Assembly (NCBI GenBank): GCA_963837335.1
Contig: CAWINS010000015.1
Location: 115,728-179,727 of the forward strand
Length of the DNA stretch: 64,000 bases
From: RYN-230 sp963837335
GTDB taxonomy: Bacteria; Actinomycetota; Actinomycetes; Streptosporangiales; Streptosporangiaceae
Reading direction: 5' to 3'
Positions 1 to 7,491 of this stretch are shown here, piece by piece. The position numbers and the translations under genes are program-made. Numbering within the stretch: position 1 is the first letter of the stretch; the number at the start of each line of letters is the position of its first letter. The notes under the pieces were generated by a model. The model was not told where the DNA came from. It saw only the letters and a program-made list of their open reading frames with translations, and did no database searches.

Positions 1-1
1 G

Positions 2-220
2 TCCGGCCCGCTCGGCCGGGCGCACTGCGTGCTGCACGGCAACTGCAACTACAAGCAGACCGGCGCGCTGCAGGCCTACGCCGCGTACTCGCTGCTCCAG
101 CAGCCGCCGCGGCGGGCCGGGTTCGCCTCCGGGTGCCAGGCCTTCGGCCACCGCGAACTGCTGGGCGTGCTGCGCAGCTTCGGCCTGGTCATGGAGCCCA
201 CCGTCACGGTCGCGCACTGA
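2..220 (+). CDS. C-terminal end of an oxidoreductase, possibly saccharopine-dehydrogenase-like (partial)
   Basis: The frame is open from the left edge and stops at 220, so only about 72 C-terminal residues are visible. They include a run reading GFASGCQAFGHRELLG, which resembles the conserved tail of actinobacterial saccharopine-dehydrogenase-like NADP-binding proteins (DUF5938 type). That resemblance is from memory and no cofactor motif is in view. The stop lies 16 bases before the acyl-CoA synthetase start on the same strand, so the two probably share a transcript. Function is tentative. Confidence 0.45.
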   Translation, partial: SGPLGRAHCVLHGNCNYKQTGALQAYAAYSLLQQPPRRAGFASGCQAFGHRELLGVLRSFGLVMEPTVTVAH

Positions 221-236
221 GCGCCGGGGCACGGCC

Positions 237-1772
237 GTGCGGCTGACCGATTTCCTGGACAAGGGGGCCTCGCTCGGCCCGGACGCGCCGTGCCTGACCA
301 TGGCCAGCGGCACCCGCAGCTACGCCGAGGTACAGCGGCTGTCCTGGGTGATCGGCCAGGCGCTGGCCCGGTCGGGCATCCGGCCTGGCGACAAGGTGGC
401 GGTGCTGTCCGCCAACGACCCGGTCGCCTTCTCCTGCGTGTTCGGCATCGCCCGGGCGGGGGCGGTGTGGTGCCCGGTGAATCCCCGCAATGAGGCGGCG
501 GAGAACCGCGAGCTGCTGGACCTGTTCGACTGCGCGGCGCTGATCTTCCAGGGGGCATTCGCGCCGCTGGTCGCGCGGATAGCCCCGGACCTGCCGAAGA
601 TCAGCACCCTGGTCTGCCTGGACCAGGAGGTGCCGGGGGCCACCGGCTTCGATGCCTGGGTGAAAGGCCTGGCCGGCCAGCCCTGGCAGGCCGATCCGGT
701 GGATGACATCGCGATGATCGCGGGCACCGGGGGCACCACCGGCCAGCCCAAGGGGGTCCTGCTGACCGGGCACAACATCGAGACGATGACGGCCCTCACG
801 CTGATGGGCTATCCGTTCGACGGGCGCCCCGTGTACCTGGCTCTCGCCCCGCTTACGCACGCCGCCGGGGTGCTGTGTTTCCCGATCATGACGCTGGGCG
901 GGGAGATCGTCATCATGCCCGCGCCGGACCTGGCCGGGTTCCTGTCCCTGATCGGGCAGCACCGGGTGACCCACGCCTTCCTGCCGCCGACCCTGGTCTA
1001 CCTGCTGCTCGATCAGCCTGGGCTGGCCGCGGCCGACCTGACCTCGCTGCAGTGCCTCTGGTACGGCGCCGCCCCCATGTCCGCCGCGCGCCTGGAGCAG
1101 GCCATCCGCGCGATCGGGCCGGTCATGGCGCAGCTGTTCGGCCAGACCGAGGCGCCGATGATGATCTCGAGCATGGCGCCGGAAGACCACCTGCACGCCG
1201 ACGGCACGCTGGCCACCGAGCGCTTCACCTCGGCCGGGCGGCCCGGCCCCCTGGTCACCGTGGCCATCATGGACGACCAGGGCCGGCTGCTGCCCGCCGG
1301 TGAGCGGGGTGAGATCGTCGTCCGCGGTCCCCTGGTCATGGCGGGCTACTACAAGGACCTGATGGCCTCGGCCGAGGCGGCCCGGCACGGCTGGCATCAC
1401 ACCGGCGACATCGGCTACCTCGACGAGGACAACTACCTCTACATCGTGGACCGGGCCAAGGACATGATCATCACGGGCGGGTTCAACGTCTACTCGGCCG
1501 AGGTCGAGCAGGCCGTGCTGGCCCACCCCGCGGTGCTGGACTGCGCGGTCGTCGGGCTGCCGGACGACAAGTGGGGCGAGCGGGTGACCGCCGTCGTCCA
1601 GGCCCATCCCGGTCACGAAGTCCCGGGCGATGAACTCCGCGCGTTCGTGAAGGGACGGCTGGGCAGCGTGAAGACCCCCAAGCAGGTCGAGGTCTGGTCC
1701 GACCTGCCCCGGTCCAGGGTGGGCAAGGTACTCAAGAGCGAGGTCCGGTCGAGGCTGCTCGACCAGGCCTAG
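237..1772 (+). CDS. AMP-dependent acyl-CoA synthetase (FadD-like)
   Basis: This 511-residue member of the ANL adenylating superfamily should activate a carboxylic acid with ATP and transfer it to CoA in the cytoplasm. Visible motifs are the phosphate-binding loop GTGGTTGQPKG (about residues 162-172), YGAAPMS (near 277), the FGQTE adenine site (near 300), HTGDIGY (near 387), and the C-terminal GKVLK lysine (near 495). Length is normal for the family. The GTG start at 237 follows the upstream oxidoreductase by 16 bases, suggesting an operon. The substrate (fatty, aryl or polyketide-like acid) cannot be read from sequence. A strong hairpin follows the stop. Confidence 0.88.
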   Translation: MRLTDFLDKGASLGPDAPCLTMASGTRSYAEVQRLSWVIGQALARSGIRPGDKVAVLSANDPVAFSCVFGIARAGAVWCPVNPRNEAAENRELLDLFDCAALIFQGAFAPLVARIAPDLPKISTLVCLDQEVPGATGFDAWVKGLAGQPWQADPVDDIAMIAGTGGTTGQPKGVLLTGHNIETMTALTLMGYPFDGRPVYLALAPLTHAAGVLCFPIMTLGGEIVIMPAPDLAGFLSLIGQHRVTHAFLPPTLVYLLLDQPGLAAADLTSLQCLWYGAAPMSAARLEQAIRAIGPVMAQLFGQTEAPMMISSMAPEDHLHADGTLATERFTSAGRPGPLVTVAIMDDQGRLLPAGERGEIVVRGPLVMAGYYKDLMASAEAARHGWHHTGDIGYLDEDNYLYIVDRAKDMIITGGFNVYSAEVEQAVLAHPAVLDCAVVGLPDDKWGERVTAVVQAHPGHEVPGDELRAFVKGRLGSVKTPKQVEVWSDLPRSRVGKVLKSEVRSRLLDQA

Positions 1773-1775
1773 AGA

Positions 1776-1816
1776 CGGCCTGGCCGAGGCCCGGGGGGGC
1801 GGCCTCGGCCAGGCCG
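1776..1816. terminator. Hairpin terminator between convergent genes
   Basis: A 16-base arm (1776-1791) is exactly complementary to 1801-1816 across a 9-base G-rich loop. It lies immediately after the acyl-CoA synthetase stop and before the end of the convergent methyltransferase, so it could serve both. There is no U-tract, as is usual for actinobacterial terminators. Confidence 0.7.
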
Positions 1817-1833
1817 GCCGGGGGCCCCTCGCG

Positions 1834-2637
1834 TCACCGCGCCCCGGCTGGCCGGGCGGCCCTGGAGGAGACGGCGATGATCTCGGGGCTGGCCGGCCCG
1901 TACGGCGAGCCGTCCCAGTCGCCGTACCAGGTGACCTGGGTCAGGCCGGCCTCGGCCAGGAACGCGGCCACCTGGGCCTGATCCATGAACCGGAGCGTGT
2001 CCGGCACCACCACCGGGTCGCGGGCCCCGGCGAACTGGTACCAGGTCTCGTACGTGACCAGTTCGCCTGCGACCGCGCGGATGTCGTAGTGCACGTCAGC
2101 GGTGATACCGGCCGCCTCCACCCGCTGGCTGGTGTCGCGCGGGTTCCAGTCCTGCCACTCGCGCACGGCCGGGTTCCTGGTCTCGAACGCGAGCCGGCCG
2201 CCCGGGGCCAGGTGCCGGGCCAGGGTCTTCAGCGCCGCGCGAACGTCCCGGTCCTCCAGGAGCAGCTGGAACACGTGCCCGGTCATGATGATCAGGTCGA
2301 AGCTCGTGCCGGTGTCCAGGCCCGCGGCGCTGGCCTGGATCCAGCGCACCTGGTCGCCGCCGGGCCGGGCGCGCGCGGTGGCCAGCATCGCCGCCGCCGG
2401 GTCCGCGCCGGTCACGTCGTATCCCCGGGTCGCGAACTCGCAGGCCAGCAGCCCCGTGCCGCAGCCCACGTCGAGGATCCGGGCCGGCGGTGCGCCGGGC
2501 AGGCCAAGGTAGAAGGCTGTGCTCGCGTCGGCCGGGTTCAGCGCGTCGTACAGGGCGGCCAGCCGCGGGTCGGCGTAGCTATCACTGGGTTGACCAGCAC
2601 GGGGCTGACTGGCACTGGGTTGGCGGGCATGGGGCAT
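1834..2637 (-). CDS. Class I SAM-dependent methyltransferase
   Basis: A 267-residue protein with the SAM-binding motif ILDVGCGTG at about residues 53-61. It has an acidic strand GADPAAAML, a motif near LIIMTGHVFQ and the post-motif APGGRLAFETRN, all typical of a class I Rossmann methyltransferase. The substrate is unknown. The ATG at 2637 is chosen because longer in-frame extensions run back through the divergent neighbour. The first 20 residues are a low-complexity Q/P/S stretch encoded by short GC-rich repeats. The gene is divergent from another methyltransferase starting at 2656, only 18 bases away, so the two promoters must be very short or overlap the coding starts. Confidence 0.8.
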   Translation of the reverse strand: MPHARQPSASQPRAGQPSDSYADPRLAALYDALNPADASTAFYLGLPGAPPARILDVGCGTGLLACEFATRGYDVTGADPAAAMLATARARPGGDQVRWIQASAAGLDTGTSFDLIIMTGHVFQLLLEDRDVRAALKTLARHLAPGGRLAFETRNPAVREWQDWNPRDTSQRVEAAGITADVHYDIRAVAGELVTYETWYQFAGARDPVVVPDTLRFMDQAQVAAFLAEAGLTQVTWYGDWDGSPYGPASPEIIAVSSRAARPAGAR

Positions 2638-2655
2638 GGGAGACAGGCTAGGACG

Positions 2656-3459
2656 ATGATGCCGGACGAGGACCGCGAGCGGCTGAGGCACACGTTCAAC
2701 GAGGCGGCAGGGAGCTACCACCACGTCCGCCCGGACTACCCGGCTGAGCTCTTCGACGAGCTCATCGCCGTCGCCGGGCTGGCTCCGGGCGACCGCCTGC
2801 TGGAACTGGGCTGCGGGCCCGGCAAGGCCACCATCCCGCTGGCCCGGCGCGGTTTCCGGATCACCTGCATCGAACTCGGCCCGGAACTGGCCGCCGCCGC
2901 CCGCCGCAATCTGGCCGGCCTGGACGCCGAGGTCATCGAGGGCCGGTTCGAGGAGTGGCGGCCCGGCCCGGGTGAGCGGTTCGACCTGGTCTACGCGGCG
3001 ACCGCCTGGCACTGGATCGATCCGGCCGTCCGCTACCGCCGGGCCTGGCAGGTGCTCCGCCCGGGCGGTTACCTCGCATTCTGGAGCGCCCTGCACGTGT
3101 TTCCCGAGGGTGGCGACCCGTTCTTCCGCGAGATCCAGGAGGTCTACGACGAGATCGGTGAAGGGCAGCCTCCCGGGGAGGGGTGCCCCCGCCCCGGCGA
3201 ATTGCGGGAGCAGGGCGCCGAGATCGAGGCGAGCGGGCTGTTCGAGGCGCCGGTCATCCGGCACTTCGACTGGGAGCGGGTCTATGACGCGGAGAGCTAT
3301 GTCGCGCTGCTCCGTACGTTCTCCGGCCACATCGCCATGGAGCAGTGGCAGCAGGACCGGCTCTACGGGGAGATCCGGCGCCGCCTGGCCTGCCGCCCAG
3401 GCCATTCGGTCCGCCGCCACTGGGGCGCGGTCCTGCACATCGCGCGCCGCCGCGGATAG
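2656..3459 (+). CDS. Class I SAM-dependent methyltransferase
   Basis: A 267-residue methyltransferase with motif I LLELGCGPGKAT near residues 48-59. It opens with the family-typical FNEAAGSYHHVRPDYP and continues with an acidic ITCIELG strand and AWHWIDPAVRYRRAWQVLRP. This matches the widespread bacterial group of generic methyltransferases whose N-terminus reads F..AA..Y...RP.YP. Two adjacent ATGs occur at 2656 and 2659; either could be used. It is divergently paired with the methyltransferase ending at 2637 and may be leaderless. The substrate is unknown. Confidence 0.82.
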   Translation: MMPDEDRERLRHTFNEAAGSYHHVRPDYPAELFDELIAVAGLAPGDRLLELGCGPGKATIPLARRGFRITCIELGPELAAAARRNLAGLDAEVIEGRFEEWRPGPGERFDLVYAATAWHWIDPAVRYRRAWQVLRPGGYLAFWSALHVFPEGGDPFFREIQEVYDEIGEGQPPGEGCPRPGELREQGAEIEASGLFEAPVIRHFDWERVYDAESYVALLRTFSGHIAMEQWQQDRLYGEIRRRLACRPGHSVRRHWGAVLHIARRRG

Positions 3460-3496
3460 CCCGGCGGATGATGGACCCCCGGGCGGGGGCCTCGGG

Positions 3497-3901
3497 TCAG
3501 GCCGCGGCGAGCCCGCCGGCCCGGCCGAACCCGTCGCCGGGTGCGACGGTGGCGGCGTGGACGGTCGGGTAGATGGACAGGTGCCGGTGCAGCCCGGTGA
3601 TGTGCAGCACCCGGGCCGTTGGCGGCGAGACCGCGGCGAGCCGCAGGAAACCGCCCAGCACGCGGGCCCGGTGACTCGCGCCGACCAGCACGGCGAGACC
3701 GCTGGCGTCACAGAAGGTCACCCGGGACAGGTCGAGAACCAGGCGGCTGGCGCCGGGGCGGAGCAGCCCCAGGAGCTGCTCACGCAGGGCCGGCGCGCTG
3801 GCCAGGTCGAGCTCACCGGACAGTTCGGCGATGGTGACCCCCTCCGCGACGCGGACGGGTACGCCGGGAGTGGGATGGATCGTGGTGCCGGAGTTCATCA
3901 T
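3497..3901 (-). CDS. STAS-domain anti-sigma factor antagonist
   Basis: A 134-residue single STAS domain, the fold of SpoIIAA/RsbV proteins. Such proteins bind anti-sigma kinases when unphosphorylated and free a sigma factor. The phosphorylatable motif D-A-S-G is at residues 65-68, so Ser67 is the expected kinase target, and the strand before it (LVLDLSRVTFCDASGLAVL) is canonical. No kinase partner is adjacent; actinomycetes usually encode many RsbW-like kinases elsewhere. A 20-residue Gly/Ala-rich tail extends past the domain. The gene is convergent with the upstream methyltransferase. Confidence 0.85.
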   Translation of the reverse strand: MMNSGTTIHPTPGVPVRVAEGVTIAELSGELDLASAPALREQLLGLLRPGASRLVLDLSRVTFCDASGLAVLVGASHRARVLGGFLRLAAVSPPTARVLHITGLHRHLSIYPTVHAATVAPGDGFGRAGGLAAA

Positions 3902-3980
3902 GGGTATCCGATCCGGTCGACGCGGATCAGGCGGCCGGATAGCTGCCTGGTCCCGTGCGCGCGCTGCGGCCCGGCCGGGC

Positions 3981-4298
3981 TCAGCGGTGTCCTTCCGCCC
4001 CAGGCGGCTGGCCCGTGCTGATGCCTGGGCCGGCGAGCACGGCCAGGACTTCCCCGATGGTCCGCTCGCGGCTGGTGGGCTCCGGCAGCGGCTGATGGGC
4101 CTGGATCTGGTAATGGTTGCGGCGGCCGTCCTTGCGCTTGCTGAGGTAACCCGCCGCGGTCAGGTCGCTGACGATGCCGAAGGCGCTCCGCTCGGTGATG
4201 CCCAGGCTGGCCGCGATGTCGCGCAGCCGCATCCCCGGGTCGTGCGCGAGAAACAGCAGCACGCGCCCGTGGTTACTCAGGAAGCCCCAGCTGCCCAT
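3981..4298 (-). CDS. Small winged-helix (MarR/ArsR-like) transcriptional regulator
   Basis: A 105-residue protein with one winged-helix domain: GMRLRDIAASLGITERSAFGIVSDLTAAGYLSKRKDGRRNHYQI. The segment carries a clear helix-turn-helix and a basic wing (KRKDGRRNHY). The N-terminus WGFLSNHGRVLLFLAHDP is typical of an actinobacterial group of small regulators of unknown ligand. Just upstream, 4318-4338 holds overlapping CCGGAAA palindromes in an unusually AT-rich patch, suggesting that the protein regulates its own promoter. The target genes are unknown. Confidence 0.78.
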   Translation of the reverse strand: MGSWGFLSNHGRVLLFLAHDPGMRLRDIAASLGITERSAFGIVSDLTAAGYLSKRKDGRRNHYQIQAHQPLPEPTSRERTIGEVLAVLAGPGISTGQPPGAEGHR

Positions 4299-4317
4299 AC
4301 CCCAAAAAATACCATAG

Positions 4318-4338
4318 TTTCCGGAAAAAAATTTCCGG
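4318..4338. promoter_or_regulatory. Palindromic operator candidate upstream of the winged-helix gene
   Basis: TTTCCGGAAA (4318-4327) is a perfect 10-base palindrome. It overlaps a larger inverted repeat CCGGAAA-AAAA-TTTCCGG (4321-4338). The sites start about 20 bases upstream of the 4298 start codon in an A/T-rich island. Autoregulation is inferred. Confidence 0.5.
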
Positions 4339-4439
4339 TTTCTGGTTGCCGGCGATGGGCGGTAGTTCCATCCGGGCAGGTCAGGGCAGGCCCGGCCCCG
4401 GCCCAGGCGGGGCCGGGGCGGAGCCTGGTCAGGGCCTCG

Positions 4440-4649
4440 TCAGAGCTTGGTCAGCTTGGCATACGGCGCGTTGATCCGGTGCGTGACGGCGCCGAACTCG
4501 ACGACCACCGCCCCCGCCTCGATAGTGATCACGCGGCCGAGACCATACCGGTCATGCGTCACCAGGTCCTGCGCCTCGAACTCCTCGACAGGCTGCGGTG
4601 CGGGCGTCGGCCTATTGAACGGGCTTCCGGGGACGGGACGCCGGGTCAC
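4440..4649 (-). CDS. Small protein with a Tudor/CarD-like fold
   Basis: A 69-residue protein. Its C-terminal half reads DLVTHDRYGLGRVITIEAGAV and continues with hydrophobic strands. This resembles the small beta-barrel at the C-terminus of UvrD/PcrA helicases and CarD-like proteins (D-V-H-..-F/Y-G-x-G-x-V). The N-terminal 25 residues are Pro-rich and probably disordered. A nucleic-acid or RNA-polymerase contact is an inference from the fold. Small stand-alone copies are common in actinomycetes. Confidence 0.6.
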   Translation of the reverse strand: MTRRPVPGSPFNRPTPAPQPVEEFEAQDLVTHDRYGLGRVITIEAGAVVVEFGAVTHRINAPYAKLTKL

Positions 4650-4730
4650 GGCGTGGGCTGGTTTCTCATCAACACCAGTATGCGGCCTGCCGGCCAGTCA
4701 GGGCGAGCCACGCATCCGGGGATACCCCAG

Positions 4731-4785
4731 GTGCTGGGCTTTACGGAGGTACTGGGCCTTACAGGGGTACTGGGCCTTTACAGCG
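4731..4785. repeat. Three tandem copies of an 18-19 bp repeat
   Basis: Copies begin at 4731, 4749 and 4767 with the core GTACTGGGC(C/T)TTACAG. They run into the last codons of the minus-strand gene ending at 4778. They explain the gap between the two small genes; no other element is seen there. Confidence 0.6.
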
Positions 4786-5077
4786 GAGCGGTGACCCAGC
4801 GCCAGCCTTCCGGCTCGGCGCAGACCGGATGCACCACCGCGGAACCCGACGCGTCGGACAGTTCGGCCACGATCCGGATCAGCTGGTGGTGGAAGTCCTC
4901 CGGCGTGTGCTGCCCCTCGTGCGGGGCGATCGCCACGAGGGTCACGGCCGATTGTTCGCCGCCGGCCAGCCGGACGGTGACGTTGCCGTTGTAATCCCGG
5001 CCGACCGCCACGATCGACGCGGCCCGGATGATGTCACTGCCGTCGTCTTTGGCCACCCACACATCGGACGCACTCAT
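4778..5077 (-). CDS. Conserved hypothetical protein
   Basis: A 99-residue soluble protein beginning MSASDVWVAKDDGSDIIRA. The start at 5077 is preferred over longer frames because GGGAGGTGGG sits 4 bases upstream. The sequence suggests alternating beta strands (IVAVGRDYNGNVTVRLAG) followed by an alpha helix (PEDFHHQLIRIVAELSDAS). It looks like actinobacterial proteins of unknown function; I recognise no domain. The C-terminus lies inside the short tandem repeats at 4731-4785. Function is unknown. Confidence 0.6.
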   Translation of the reverse strand: MSASDVWVAKDDGSDIIRAASIVAVGRDYNGNVTVRLAGGEQSAVTLVAIAPHEGQHTPEDFHHQLIRIVAELSDASGSAVVHPVCAEPEGWRWVTAPL

Positions 5078-5127
5078 GCGTCCCACCTCCCAGCTCATCC
5101 AGCGGCATCCCCCCACACTGGCACAAA

Positions 5128-6204
5128 TCAGTATTCGAGCTCCGGGCGTAGCGGGCCGCCGACGGTGTTCAGGTGGCGGAGAACCTGGACGTAGGAGTCC
5201 ACGAGACCAGTCTCGTGGTAGGCGATGCCGTGCTGCTCGCAGAACGCGCGCACGGGGGCCTGGGCGCGCCGCAGGCTGGGCCTGGGCATGGAGGGGAACA
5301 GGTGGTGCTCGATCTGGTAGTTGAGGCCACCGAGGGCGAAGTCGTTGAACCAGTTACCGCGGATGTTCCGGGAGGTGACGACCTGGCGGCGGAGGAAATC
5401 AACCTTCTCGTCCTCGCCGAACATGGCCATGCCCTTGTGGTTGGGCGCGAACGAGCAACCCAGGTAGAGCCCGAACACACCCTGCTGGATGAGGAGGAAA
5501 GCCACCGCCTGGAGCGGGGACAGCACCAGGAACACCGCGATCAGGTAGCCGATGATGTGCGCGGCCAGCAGGCCCCCGTCCACGAGCTTGACCGTCGTGC
5601 TCCGGCCGCCCAGCAGGGTCCGGAACCCGGCGACGTGCAAGTGCAGGCCCTCGAGCAGCAGCATGGGGAAGAACAGCCACGCCTGGTAGCCGGCCAGCAG
5701 GCGGCCGAGGCCGCCGCGCTCCCGGGCTTGCTCCGGGGTGAAGGCAACCGCCCGGCCTCCGATGTCGGGATCCCGGCCGACCTGGTTGGGATGGGCGTGA
5801 TGCCGGTTGTGCTTGGAGGTCCACCAGCCGAAGCTGAGCCCGATCAGCAGGTTGCCGTGAATCCGGCCGATCACGTCGTCGGTCCGCTTCGAGCCGGAGA
5901 TCTGCCGGTGACCGGCGTCATGACCGATGAACCCGGTCTGGGTGAACATCACGCCCAGGAAGACCGCGACCAGCAGCTGCCACCAGGAGCGGCCGAGCAG
6001 GAAAAACACGGCCCACCCACCGAACAGCAGGAGCAGGTTGACGCCGATCTTGACGGTGTAGTAGCCGCGGCGCCGGCGCAGCAGGCCAGCCGCCCGTACC
6101 AGGCGGGACAGTTGTGCGTAATCGCTGCCCGGGGCGGCGTCCGCCGTCTCGCGCCTGGCTATCGGCGGGCGTTCGGCAGCCGGACTTGCCGCGTCAACAG
6201 TCAC
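5128..6204 (-). CDS. Membrane fatty acid desaturase
   Basis: A 358-residue integral membrane desaturase that inserts a double bond into an acyl chain using a diiron centre and O2. All three His boxes are present: HDAGH (95-99), HNRHH within residues 132-140, and QIEHH (297-301). The QxxHH third box is typical of front-end/acyl-lipid desaturases. Two pairs of hydrophobic segments flank the boxes (around 53-92 and 185-245). The GTG start at 6204 has AGGAGG just upstream. It precedes a cold-shock protein and a DEAD-box helicase on the same strand, consistent with a membrane-fluidity role at low temperature. Regiospecificity cannot be assigned. Confidence 0.9.
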   Translation of the reverse strand: MTVDAASPAAERPPIARRETADAAPGSDYAQLSRLVRAAGLLRRRRGYYTVKIGVNLLLLFGGWAVFFLLGRSWWQLLVAVFLGVMFTQTGFIGHDAGHRQISGSKRTDDVIGRIHGNLLIGLSFGWWTSKHNRHHAHPNQVGRDPDIGGRAVAFTPEQARERGGLGRLLAGYQAWLFFPMLLLEGLHLHVAGFRTLLGGRSTTVKLVDGGLLAAHIIGYLIAVFLVLSPLQAVAFLLIQQGVFGLYLGCSFAPNHKGMAMFGEDEKVDFLRRQVVTSRNIRGNWFNDFALGGLNYQIEHHLFPSMPRPSLRRAQAPVRAFCEQHGIAYHETGLVDSYVQVLRHLNTVGGPLRPELEY

Positions 6205-6347
6205 CCTCGTCCTCCTGCAGCGAGCATTGCGCGGCCGGTATTCAGCCGCTGGGCGTCAGTGGCGCCGCAGGGTCCGGGCGGCTGAGTGTTAGGACGAGTA
6301 TGCCGCAGGCCCGCGCTGTGAGGCGCGGGCCTGCCGCTGACGAACCG

Positions 6348-6551
6348 TCAGACTGCGTGAACCTGATCGGCCTGCGGGCCCTTCGGGCCCTGCTTGGTGG
6401 TGTACTCCACCTTCTGGTTCTCGTTCAGGGTGCGATAGCCACCCATGTCGATCGCCGAGTGGTGGACGAAGACGTCGGCGGTGCCGTCGTCCGGGGCGAT
6501 GAAGCCGAAGCCCTTGTCAGGGTTGAACCACTTCACGGTGCCTTGCGCCAT
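6348..6551 (-). CDS. cspA: Cold-shock protein (CspA family)
   Basis: A 67-residue single cold-shock domain that binds single-stranded nucleic acid and acts as an RNA chaperone. RNP1 (KGFGFI) and RNP2 (VFVHHSAI) are intact, and the length matches the family exactly. AAGGAG lies 7 bases before the ATG. About 170 bases of non-coding sequence upstream (6552-6720) may form the long 5' leader usual for csp genes; I did not resolve its structure. It lies between a desaturase and a DEAD-box helicase, all on the minus strand. Confidence 0.95.
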   Translation of the reverse strand: MAQGTVKWFNPDKGFGFIAPDDGTADVFVHHSAIDMGGYRTLNENQKVEYTTKQGPKGPQADQVHAV

Positions 6552-6795
6552 CTGCTGTCTCCTTCAAAGACGAGCTCCAAGCCCGCGCGGGTTGCGCGGG
6601 CCAGCTGCTGGTTGCCCGCCATCGGGAGGAAAGGATCCACAGCCGAACGGCAAACGCCCACTGTCGAAAATGCGGGCGCCTTCACGATCGCCAACGTTGA
6701 CAACAACTACTACGGATAGCGTCCTGCCGCGGCCGGGTATTCCCGCCCTCGCGCCCTTCCCGGTCTCCGGAACAGGGGGCCTGCGGGCCATGGGG

Positions 6796-7491
6796 TCAGC
6801 GCCTGCGGCGTCCCCGGTATCCGGCGGACATCGCGACCGCGGCGCTCCCGGTGCCGGGCAGGGCGACGGCCGGCGCCTCGCGGGCGGGGAGCGGCACGGC
6901 TGAGCCGGCCCGGTTGGCCTGCGGGCCGGCGATGGACCGCACCAGCGCTGAGCCGGGGCTCACGTTGGCCGTCAGCGGGGCCACACCGGCCTGGCGCATC
7001 AGGACGCGCACGTCGCCCGCTTGCGCGGGCGTCTGCACGGTGATCACGATGCCGGCCGCGCCGGCCCGGGCGGTGCGGCCCGATCGGTGCAGGTAAGCCT
7101 TGTGCTCGGTCGGCGGGTCAGCGTGGATCACCAGGTCGATGCCGTCCACGTGGATTCCGCGGGCCGCGATGTCCGTGGCGACCAGAACCCGGGCGGCACC
7201 AGAGGCGAAGGACGCCAGGTTCCGCTCCCGGGCCCCCTGCCTCAGGTTGCCGTGCAGTTCGGCCGCGGGAACCCCGGCCCCGGCCAGCTGACGGGTGAGC
7301 TTCTGCGCGCCGTGCTTGGTGCGGGTGAAGACCAGCGACCGGTTGTCACCGCCCGCCAGCGCGGCGACCACGTTCACCCGGTCTCCGGGCGAGACGGTGA
7401 GCAGGTGATGGACCATGGCGGCCGGGGCGGCCGCGGCCGAGTTCGACCGAATGCACCGCCGGGTCGCTGAGGAATCGCCGCACCAGCACAT
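6796..7491 (-). CDS. DEAD-box RNA helicase, C-terminal half (frameshifted)
   Basis: This frame holds the second RecA-like domain: MVHHLLTVSPGDR, then SLVFTRTKHGAQKLTRQL, VLVATDIAARGIHVDGIDLVIH and motif VI HRSGRTARAG. The homologous part begins about base 7440 and continues directly from the frame that starts at 8317. Reading across the junction requires removing one base near 7441, where the two frames give VHSVE and SAAAAPAAM. The open frame before that point is not homologous. The C-terminal tail (about 60 residues) is Ala/Gly/Arg-rich. This is either a sequencing indel or a real disruption. Confidence 0.75.
   Translation of the reverse strand: MCWCGDSSATRRCIRSNSAAAAPAAMVHHLLTVSPGDRVNVVAALAGGDNRSLVFTRTKHGAQKLTRQLAGAGVPAAELHGNLRQGARERNLASFASGAARVLVATDIAARGIHVDGIDLVIHADPPTEHKAYLHRSGRTARAGAAGIVITVQTPAQAGDVRVLMRQAGVAPLTANVSPGSALVRSIAGPQANRAGSAVPLPAREAPAVALPGTGSAAVAMSAGYRGRRRR

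Noticed and set aside
204..1616. Long minus-strand frame of 470 codons opposite the first acyl-CoA synthetase
   Set aside because: Arg/Gly/Pro/His-rich text without domains; it is the antisense shadow of a well-conserved gene in GC-rich DNA.
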